Origin: JBPCPM01 sp050999155
GTDB taxonomy: Bacteria; Actinomycetota; Thermoleophilia; Solirubrobacterales; 70-9
Length of the DNA: 5,715 bases
Direction: 5' to 3'
Assembly (NCBI GenBank): GCA_050999155.1
Contig: JBPCPM010000073.1
Location: 1 to 5,715, forward strand
Shown: positions 1-4,759 of the stretch, piece by piece
Numbering within the stretch: position 1 is the first letter of the stretch
Layout: the number at the start of each line of letters is the position of its first letter
Program-made: the position numbers and the translations under genes
The notes under the pieces: generated by a model
Database searches by the model: none
Seen by the model: the letters and a program-made list of their open reading frames with translations, nothing else
Told to the model about the DNA's origin: nothing

Positions 1-96
1 GCGCCATCTTTATCTGGCGGCCCAGGGTCAGGCGGCCAGCCCGCCACCGAGGATGCTGACGTCGTAGCTGTCGGCAGGCTGCTCATTGGTCGCCAT
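1..96 (-). pseudogene. FAD-dependent oxidoreductase, N-terminus, frameshifted; runs off the left edge
   Basis: Read on the minus strand from the ATG at 94-96, the first codons give MATNEQPADSYDVSILGGGL, then Ala-Ala and a TGA at 28-30. YDVxILGGGLAG is the typical N-terminal beta-strand and dinucleotide-binding glycine motif of flavoprotein monooxygenases, halogenases and related FAD oxidoreductases. Immediately after the break the next frame reads GLTLGRQIKMA, which is how such proteins continue (GGGLAGLTLGRQ). Restoring one C between plus-strand 33 and 34 rebuilds one continuous frame to the window edge. The start is supported by a strong GGAGGAGG seven bases upstream. It is therefore either a true frameshift mutation or an indel error in the sequence. 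The exact subfamily (tryptophan-halogenase-like is my guess) cannot be set from about 32 residues. It follows a decayed transporter on the same strand, which makes local gene decay plausible. Confidence 0.62.
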
Positions 97-103
97 GTGG
101 CCG

Positions 104-111
104 CCTCCTCC
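104..111 (-). promoter_or_regulatory. Ribosome binding site of the flavoprotein gene
   Basis: GGAGGAGG on the minus strand, seven bases before the ATG at 96. Its strength and spacing fix the start codon and show that the broken frame downstream was once a real gene. Confidence 0.7.
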
Positions 112-177
112 GCGTGGTCATTTCAACCGGTACACGGGCTGCCTGGCCATCCTGTCCTGGCCGTCGCGGGCCGTGCG

Positions 178-458
178 CTCGCTTCTTGTCGCCCTCCTCA
201 GGTCGCGCCTGTGGGTTGCGGATTCCCGCCGCGGAGATCAGCCCGCCGGCGATCACGAGGCGCCCGCGAGGGCCGGACAGCGCGCCACGAGGTGAGGTCC
301 ACCAGCGCGCCGCCCAGCAGCGATGTCGCCCCGAAGGCCGTCAGTCCGAGGCTGAGATCCTCCCGGAGCGGCAGCGCTACGTTCACCACCGTGCTTTCCA
401 CGAAGACGATCAGCGACCCCAGGATCGTCGCTACAAGCGTTGACGCTGAGGCGCTCAC
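178..458 (-). pseudogene. Remnant of a DHA2-type MFS drug/solute transporter
   Basis: A GTG at 458, 15 bp after the fabD stop, opens a frame that reads VATILGSLIVFVESTVVNVALP. This is the first membrane helix of EmrB/QacA-like (DHA2, 14-helix) proton antiporters, with Glu where the family usually has Asp. It then jumps to AFGATSLLGGALVDLTSWRAV, which resembles the motif-C helix and the following SWR-x-x-F turn much further into a normal protein. After that the frame is lost. PALAGA appears in a second frame and LVIAGGLISAAGIRNPQ in a third, the latter matching the last helix and tail of such transporters. Only about 95 codons remain of an expected 450-500, so most helices have been deleted and at least two small indels follow. 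The open 86-codon frame stops at 198-200. A functional small protein is unlikely. The helix assignments are from memory of the family, not an alignment. Confidence 0.68.
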
Positions 459-473
459 GAACCTCGGCGGGAG

Positions 474-1412
474 CTACGCGCTCGCTCGTTCGACGAACTT
501 CGAGAGCTTCTTGGGCGAGTCGGCGGAGAAGGTCTCCACCTCCGCGTCGATCTGGCGCACGAGGCCCGAGAGCGTGCGCCCGGCACCGAGCTCGAGGAAC
601 TTGTCGCACCCGTTCCCGGTCAGCGTCCGCACGCAATCGACCCACAGCACCGGGCTCGCGATCTGCGCCACCAGCGCATCGTGTACGTCGTCGCCGGTGC
701 TGCACAGCTTTCCACTCGCGTTCGAGCATAGGGGAACGTCCGGGTCGGCCCAGTCCACGGCGTCCATCTCCTTCGCCATGGCGGCCTGGACGGGCTCCAT
801 CAGCTCGCTATGGAAGGCGGCGCCCACCTGGAGCTTGACCGCCTTGTCGGCGCCCGCCTCCTCCGCCAGCTCGATCAGGCGAAGCACCCCGGCGTCCTCG
901 CCCGAGCAGACGACCTGGCTCGGCGTGTTGAGATTGGCGGGGACCACGGTGCCGGCCTCCGCGGCCGACTCGCACAGCTCGGCCACGCGATCGGCGTCGA
1001 GGCCGATGATCGCAGCCATGCTGCCCGGCCGCTCGGACTGGATATCGGCCATCAGGCGGCCGCGCTTTGCGACCAGGCCGATCCCGGCGTCGGCCGGGAT
1101 CGCGCCGCTGGCCACCGCGGCCGTGTACTCGCCGAGGCTGTGGCCCGCCACGAAGTCCGGGCTGATGTCCGCCTCGCGCGCCAGATCGAGCATCCCCAGC
1201 GAGACGGAGAAGAGCGCGGGTTGGGCGGCCTCGGTTGCGGTCAGCTCCTCGATCGGTCCCTCGAGGCAGAGGCTGCGGATCGGCAGCCCGGAGACAGAGT
1301 CGGCCTGCTCGAGATAGCGGTCGAAGACGTCCGGCCTCGCCTCGAGCAGGTCGGCGCCCATGCCAACCTTCTGCGAGCCCTGGCCTGGGAACAGGAAAGC
1401 GGTCTTGCCCAC
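474..1412 (-). CDS. fabD: Malonyl-CoA:ACP transacylase (FabD)
   Basis: Transfers malonyl from CoA to the phosphopantetheine of acyl carrier protein, supplying the extender unit for cytosolic type II fatty acid synthesis. The 312-residue protein is full length for the family (about 310). The N-terminal FPGQGSQ motif is at residues 8-14. The nucleophile elbow GHSLGEY has Ser92. Arg117 (in AKRG), His201 (in AFHSEL) and Gln250 fall at the same numbers as the functional residues of E. coli FabD. The start is a GTG at 1410-1412, chosen because AAAGGAG sits eight bases upstream and FPGQGSQ is then correctly placed. It is transcribed leftward from a divergent region shared with the hydrolase gene. 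No acpP, fabH or fabF is visible next to it; downstream are only a transporter remnant and a broken flavoprotein gene. The stand-alone transacylase is far shorter than a polyketide synthase module, and nothing suggests a polyketide cluster, so housekeeping FabD is the best call. Confidence 0.96.
   Translation of the reverse strand: MGKTAFLFPGQGSQKVGMGADLLEARPDVFDRYLEQADSVSGLPIRSLCLEGPIEELTATEAAQPALFSVSLGMLDLAREADISPDFVAGHSLGEYTAAVASGAIPADAGIGLVAKRGRLMADIQSERPGSMAAIIGLDADRVAELCESAAEAGTVVPANLNTPSQVVCSGEDAGVLRLIELAEEAGADKAVKLQVGAAFHSELMEPVQAAMAKEMDAVDWADPDVPLCSNASGKLCSTGDDVHDALVAQIASPVLWVDCVRTLTGNGCDKFLELGAGRTLSGLVRQIDAEVETFSADSPKKLSKFVERASA
1079..1102. repeat. Perfect 10-bp inverted repeat with 4-base loop inside fabD
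   Basis: CGATCCCGGC (1079-1088) is followed by GTCG and then its exact reverse complement, GCCGGGATCG (1093-1102). It lies inside fabD in the codons for residues around 104-112 (AIPADAGIG). No T-run follows on either strand, so it is not an intrinsic terminator. The hairpin would form in the fabD message; whether it has a role is unknown. Confidence 0.75.
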
Positions 1413-1420
1413 GATGTGCG

Positions 1421-1427
1421 CTCCTTT
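1421..1427 (-). promoter_or_regulatory. Ribosome binding site of fabD
   Basis: AAAGGAG on the minus strand, eight bases before the GTG start at 1412. It decides in favour of this GTG. Confidence 0.75.
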
Positions 1428-1441
1428 CGAGTGTGCTGCGC

Positions 1442-1447
1442 AACCTA
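1442..1447 (-). promoter_or_regulatory. Possible -10 element for fabD
   Basis: TAGGTT on the minus strand fits the TAnnnT pattern of high-GC sigma70 promoters. Initiation about seven bases on would leave a leader of roughly 22 bases containing the fabD ribosome site. No convincing -35 is seen at 16-18 bp; the best is TAACCT. Confidence 0.4.
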
Positions 1448-1468
1448 ACGCAGACCGCAGCCTGAGGT

Positions 1469-1474
1469 TATGAT
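1469..1474 (+). promoter_or_regulatory. Possible -10 element for the alpha/beta-hydrolase-fold gene
   Basis: TATGAT matches the TATAAT consensus at five of six bases. Transcription would begin near 1481, giving a leader of about 17 bases that includes the AGGAGG at 1488-1493. The -35 region (TAACGC at 17 bp) is poor. This site and the opposing fabD -10 are only 21 bp apart, so the two promoters overlap and probably interfere or share control. Confidence 0.45.
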
Positions 1475-1487
1475 CGCGCTCCCGAGC

Positions 1488-1493
1488 AGGAGG
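1488..1493 (+). promoter_or_regulatory. Ribosome binding site, short spacing
   Basis: AGGAGG lies four bases before the GTG at 1498. The spacing is shorter than usual, but no other in-frame start fits the conserved N-terminus. Confidence 0.6.
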
Positions 1494-1497
1494 CCAG

Positions 1498-2352
1498 GTG
1501 GAAGCCAGCGAGCCGAGAGTCGCCTATGTCACATCCGCGGATGGCAGCCGGATCGGCTACGAGGTGGTCGGCGAGGGGCCGCCGCTGGTGGTCGTACACG
1601 GAACGGCCGCAGACCGTACCCAGTGGGGCCCGATCAGGGATGGGCTCGCCGAGCGCTTCACCGTCTACCTCGCGGACCGGCGCGGTCGCGGCCTCAGCCT
1701 CGAGGAGGGCGATGGGACCTACTCGCTCGATCGCGAGTCCGAGGACATCTCTGCGCTCGTCGCGGAGGTCGGAGTCCCGCCATACGTCTTCGGGCACGGC
1801 TTCGGTGGCATCTGCGTGCTCAAGGCTGCCGCCGACGGAGTTGAGTTCCACGCCATCCTGCTCGACGACGGTCCGACCGGGCGTCCCGGCCCGCCGCAGG
1901 TCCCCGACGACGTGGCCGACCGCATGGAGGCTCCGATGGAGGCAGGTGACCCCGACGGCGCGCTGGAGGTGTTCCTGCGCGAGGTCGTGGGTCTCAACGA
2001 GGAGCAGGTAGCGGGGGTTCGCGGGACCGAGATGTGGCAGACCCGCGTGGGCACCGTTCACACGACCCTGCGTGAGACACGCTGCGCGGGCGCCTACCGG
2101 CGCGAGACCGAGAAGCTGGCGGGGGTCGAGGCGCCGGTTCGCTTCGTGGTCGGCACGGAGAGCACGGAGCCGATGCGCGAAGCGGCCGCGGCGGCTCACG
2201 CCGACATGCCGCAGAGCGAACTGGTGACGCTTGACGGGCGGCTGTTCACGTCGATGTACGCGGACCCCGACGCAACGGCGCGCGAGATCGGCGACTGGTT
2301 CCTCTCGAAGTGGGCCCGCGGTCAGCGCTCGACGACGGGCAACAGCAGGTGA
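1498..2352 (+). CDS. Alpha/beta-hydrolase-fold protein lacking the catalytic Ser and His (putative pseudoenzyme)
   Basis: 284 residues from a GTG start, within the normal size of single-domain alpha/beta hydrolases; no signal peptide or membrane helix. Fold landmarks are clear: the first strand pair around SRIGYEVVGEGPPLVVVHGT, the oxyanion-type HGT at 34-36, DRRGRG at 60-65, and the nucleophile-elbow region FGHGFGG at 98-104. The family has GHSxGG there, but codon 101 (1798-1800) is GGC, Gly, so the nucleophile is missing. In the C-terminal segment where relatives have a GQxH-type motif before the last helix, this protein has GRLF (247-250), so the catalytic His is also absent. No obvious acid stands at the usual place (GTESTEP, 219-225). 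The remaining sequence is well ordered and free of frameshifts, so it looks maintained as a non-catalytic binding or regulatory protein. Alternatively it could be an early-stage decayed esterase. The last ten residues are encoded inside the converging neighbour and look unconserved. Confidence 0.85.
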   Translation: MEASEPRVAYVTSADGSRIGYEVVGEGPPLVVVHGTAADRTQWGPIRDGLAERFTVYLADRRGRGLSLEEGDGTYSLDRESEDISALVAEVGVPPYVFGHGFGGICVLKAAADGVEFHAILLDDGPTGRPGPPQVPDDVADRMEAPMEAGDPDGALEVFLREVVGLNEEQVAGVRGTEMWQTRVGTVHTTLRETRCAGAYRRETEKLAGVEAPVRFVVGTESTEPMREAAAAAHADMPQSELVTLDGRLFTSMYADPDATAREIGDWFLSKWARGQRSTTGNSR

Positions 2353-3992
2353 GAGGCGCGATCAGCGTCGTGAAAGATCCGCTGGCGGGCGGTGGTCAGG
2401 GAGTCCTCGGTGTCCTTGCCCACGGTGTTGCCGCTGCCGGCGTTGCGGTCGAAGCGCGGGAACGAGCTGCTCGTGACGTCGAGGCGTATGCGGTGTCCTG
2501 GCAGAAAGACGTTGCTCGTGGCCACTAGGTAGATGCGGTACTCGTTAACCCGGTCCGGCGCGACGGGGATCGCCTGCTCGAAGCCCTCCCGGTAGCGGGC
2601 CCTGATCACGCCCTCGGCGAGGATCCGCGAGCGGCCATCGGGGTCGACGTCGCAGAGCTTGCCGATGAAGTCCGTGTCGCGGGCGGAGGTCGCGGCGTAG
2701 AGGACCAGTTCGAGCGGCCCCGTCACCTCGAGCGGTGCCTCGAGCGGCTCGGAGCTGTAGACGAGCACGTCCGGTCGCTCCTCCAGCGCCGTCTGGTCCA
2801 GCGGCCCGGCGCTCGGACGCATCATCTTGCCCGGCAGCGAGATCGGCCCGCCGACGGTTGGAGCCGGGTCACGAGGGTCGTATGCGTACTCGTCCTCTGG
2901 CTCGGCCCCCGGGGCCTCGGGCGAGAGGCCGCCCCCGCCCCCGGCGGCATCCCCGCGGCTGTGCAGGAACCAGTGCTCCGTCGTCGCTCGGGCGAGCGGC
3001 CAGTCCCACTCGTCGCGCCAGATGTTCTCTCCCATCACGAATATGCGCACCGGCGCCTCGTCTCGCGCCTCGTCGCCGGAGCCCAGGTGAGCCTCGAAGA
3101 AGCGCAGCTGCAGATCGGCGAGGTCGACGTTCCCGCTTGTCCCGAACTCCTTGAAGCGGTGATCGGGAAATGAGCCGAAGGCGGTCCCATGTCCCCACGG
3201 GCCGACGAGCAGGCGTGTCCCCGAGCGGGACCGCGGTGAGCCGCCTTGCCCGCGCAGCCGGGCGAAGTTCTCCAGCGTTCCTCCCAGGAAGATGTCGAAC
3301 CAGCCGCCGACGTTGAAGGCCGGCACGTCGATCTCGCCGTAACGGCCGCGCAGCGAGAGCCGCCGCCAGTGCTCGTCGTAGGTCGGATGGGCGATCCATT
3401 CACGGTAGAAGTCACCGGCGGGACTGTCTGCCAGGAGGGGCGGATCGCTGATCGGGAGATGCCGGTAGTGCTCGTCGAGCGACCCACGGGCCTTGGGGCT
3501 CGTCATGAGATGAACCCAGAAGAGGTTGAAGCCGAGCTCGAAGGCGCCGCCCTGGTAGATCCATCCGTCGTAGAGGTCGCTGCCGACGAGGACGGGGAAG
3601 ATCGCGCGCAGGTGTGGAGGCTGCTCGACGGCGGCCCGCCACTGGGTGGCAGCGGGATATGAGCGCCCGGCCATCCCGACAGCTCCGCTGCACCACGGTT
3701 GGGCTGCCACCCACTCCACCGTGTCGTAGCCATCGGGCCCTTCGGTCTTGAACGGGGTGAACTGCCCGTCTGAGCCGTGCTGCCCGCGCACGTCCTGGCA
3801 GACCAGGGCGAAGCCGGCCTCGGTCGCGTGCTCCGGGTCGATGGCAGCCACCGGCGTCAGCGGGAAGCTGCGGTCATACGGGGTGCGGCTAAGGATCGCC
3901 GGTACCGGGCGCTCGGCATCCGGCAGGTACGCGTCTGCGCGCAGCACCACCCCGTCGCGCATCGGCACCTCGAGCCCCTGCGCTACCCGCAC
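2322..3992 (-). CDS. CocE/NonD family hydrolase (peptidase S15-like acyl esterase/amidase)
   Basis: A 556-residue serine hydrolase of the cocaine-esterase / X-Pro dipeptidyl-peptidase family, which cleaves esters or amides; the substrate cannot be told from sequence. The N-terminus has the family's VPMRDGVxLxAD strand, then SRTPYD with the Tyr (39) thought to help form the oxyanion hole. CQDVRGQHGSDGQF and GYDTVEWVAAQPWCSGAVGM follow, leading to the nucleophile elbow GRSYPA with Ser111. The acid is Asp233 in GGWFDIFLGGT and the base is His268 in LLVGPWGH. A C-terminal jelly-roll domain starts near residue 390 and ends with HLLLPVVER, a usual family ending. A Gly/Pro/Glu-rich loop (about 348-370, including five Gly in a row) separates the domains. 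There is no signal peptide, so it is probably cytosolic. The GTG start at 3992 is chosen because it puts MRDG at the usual distance; an in-frame stop lies about 36 bases upstream and a weak GAGG precedes it by seven bases. Its 3' end overlaps the converging hydrolase-fold gene by 31 bp. Confidence 0.93.
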   Translation of the reverse strand: MRVAQGLEVPMRDGVVLRADAYLPDAERPVPAILSRTPYDRSFPLTPVAAIDPEHATEAGFALVCQDVRGQHGSDGQFTPFKTEGPDGYDTVEWVAAQPWCSGAVGMAGRSYPAATQWRAAVEQPPHLRAIFPVLVGSDLYDGWIYQGGAFELGFNLFWVHLMTSPKARGSLDEHYRHLPISDPPLLADSPAGDFYREWIAHPTYDEHWRRLSLRGRYGEIDVPAFNVGGWFDIFLGGTLENFARLRGQGGSPRSRSGTRLLVGPWGHGTAFGSFPDHRFKEFGTSGNVDLADLQLRFFEAHLGSGDEARDEAPVRIFVMGENIWRDEWDWPLARATTEHWFLHSRGDAAGGGGGLSPEAPGAEPEDEYAYDPRDPAPTVGGPISLPGKMMRPSAGPLDQTALEERPDVLVYSSEPLEAPLEVTGPLELVLYAATSARDTDFIGKLCDVDPDGRSRILAEGVIRARYREGFEQAIPVAPDRVNEYRIYLVATSNVFLPGHRIRLDVTSSSFPRFDRNAGSGNTVGKDTEDSLTTARQRIFHDADRASHLLLPVVER

Positions 3993-4025
3993 CGCTGGGC
4001 CTCGGCCGCTACTTGCACCTCCGGC

Positions 4026-4031
4026 ATCCTA
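4026..4031 (-). promoter_or_regulatory. Weak candidate -10 for the CocE-family gene
   Basis: TAGGAT on the minus strand fits TAnnnT and would give a leader of about 26 bases. No recognisable -35 is present, so this is tentative. Confidence 0.25.
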
Positions 4032-4044
4032 TTGGCGCGCCCGC

Positions 4045-4073
4045 TTGACCGTGATCGCCGAGGTCTCTAGGCT
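4045..4073 (+). promoter_or_regulatory. Sigma70-like promoter of the FHA-domain gene
   Basis: TTGACC (4045-4050) and TAGGCT (4068-4073) are separated by exactly 17 bp and match TTGACA and the TAnnnT form of the -10. Initiation would fall near 4080-4081, leaving only about seven bases before the ATG at 4088. No Shine-Dalgarno sequence is present there, so the message would be almost leaderless. Confidence 0.62.
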
Positions 4074-4087
4074 CGCCCTTGGGCGCT

Positions 4088-4759
4088 ATGCGAACACTTA
4101 GGGTGACCTCCGGCCCGGCGGCCGGGACAACAGTGGAGATCGAGCGGGAGCTCGTCCTCGGCCGCGAGGGCTCCGACATCGAGATCCCAGACTCAGAGGC
4201 ATCACGCCGCCACGCGGTCGTCCGGCCCGTCGAGGGCGGAATCGAGGTCGAGGACCTCGGGTCGATGAACGGGACTCATGTGAACGGACGCAGGATCGAC
4301 GCCCCGGTCCTGGTCGACTCGAGCTCCACGATGAGGATCGGCACGTCCCTCATGGCCTTCGATCTCGCGCCGCCTTCTGTCTCCGAGCAGGCGCCGCTCT
4401 CGCCGGACGTGACCGTGGCCCGTGACGTTGTGGCTGAGCCGGACGTGACCGTGGCCCGTGACGTGGCCGCGGGGCCCGACGTGACGGCGCCCCGGGCTGT
4501 GCCCTCGCCCGATGTGACGGCGCCGCGGAAGGCCGTGCCCTCGCCCGACGTGACCGCACCACGGAACGTCGTGAAGGGTCCCGATGTGACCGCCCCGCGG
4601 CAGGTCGTCTCCCCGCCACCCGACGTGACGGTGCAGCGCGACGTCCCCCAGGCGAGCGCGGCTCCCACGCCGGAGCGGGGAAAGCCTCCGGCCGTGCTGC
4701 TCGCCGCGGCGGGCATCGCGGTGGCGGTCATCGTCCTGATCATCCTGCTCCTACTCTGA
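4088..4759 (+). CDS. FHA-domain protein with seven PDVT linker repeats and a C-terminal membrane anchor
   Basis: The 223-residue protein has three parts. Residues 1-95 form a forkhead-associated domain, a phosphothreonine-binding beta-sandwich, with all key residues: GR at 25-26, SRRH at 39-42, and SMNGTxVNG at 59-67. Residues 106-188 are a Pro/Asp/Val/Thr-rich, probably disordered linker of seven repeats of the form PDVT-x-x-R-x-V, each with one Thr (109, 121, 133, 144, 156, 168, 181). Residues about 201-223 are almost purely hydrophobic and end the protein, so it should be tail-anchored with the FHA domain in the cytoplasm. There is no N-terminal signal. The ATG at 4088 is preferred; an in-frame TTG at 4079 would add three residues. 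The gene converges with a Ser/Thr kinase, overlapping it by 9 bp. FHA proteins are common partners of such kinases, so recruitment to or phosphorylation by the neighbour is likely but inferred. The repeat-linker architecture is not one I can name. Confidence 0.9.
   Translation: MRTLRVTSGPAAGTTVEIERELVLGREGSDIEIPDSEASRRHAVVRPVEGGIEVEDLGSMNGTHVNGRRIDAPVLVDSSSTMRIGTSLMAFDLAPPSVSEQAPLSPDVTVARDVVAEPDVTVARDVAAGPDVTAPRAVPSPDVTAPRKAVPSPDVTAPRNVVKGPDVTAPRQVVSPPPDVTVQRDVPQASAAPTPERGKPPAVLLAAAGIAVAVIVLIILLLL
4403..4651 (+). repeat. Seven in-frame tandem repeats encoding PDVTxxR units
   Basis: Units of about 33-39 bases begin with the codons for PDVT. Their Thr codons start at 4412, 4448, 4484, 4517, 4553, 4589 and 4628, giving spacings of 12, 12, 11, 12, 12 and 13 residues. 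The first two units are nearly identical at DNA level (each begins CCGGACGTGACCGTGGCCCG), which suggests recent 36-bp duplication. Units 3-6 read PDVTAPR, while units 1 and 2 read PDVTVAR and unit 7 reads PDVTVQR. The array thus has an inner class flanked by an outer class. Confidence 0.9.

Noticed and set aside
1079..1102. The fabD hairpin as an intrinsic terminator
   Set aside because: It lies mid-gene and no T-run follows the stem on either strand.
97..1317. A 406-codon open frame on the plus strand, antisense to fabD
   Set aside because: Its translation is Ser/Ala/Arg-rich with no recognisable domain, it spans two genes on the other strand, and the opposite frame encodes FabD with every catalytic residue. 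It is a GC-bias shadow.
1468..2199. A 243-codon open frame on the minus strand opposite the hydrolase-fold gene
   Set aside because: The composition is Arg/Ala/Leu-rich without motifs, while the plus-strand frame shows clear fold landmarks, a start and a ribosome site. It is a shadow frame.
2904..2930. GC-rich palindromes (such as GGCCCC-C-GGGGCC) in the CocE-family gene
   Set aside because: They fall in the Gly/Pro/Glu-rich interdomain loop and follow from low-complexity GC-rich codons.
4079..4087. TTG at 4079 as the FHA start codon
   Set aside because: It adds only MGA before an ATG that begins the first beta strand at the normal place, and neither start has a ribosome site; ATG is the simpler choice, though a leaderless TTG start is not excluded.
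4403..4651. Regular repeats of about 36 bp that could be taken for a CRISPR array
   Set aside because: The units are contiguous, in frame and code for a conserved peptide; there are no unique spacers between identical repeats and no cas genes.
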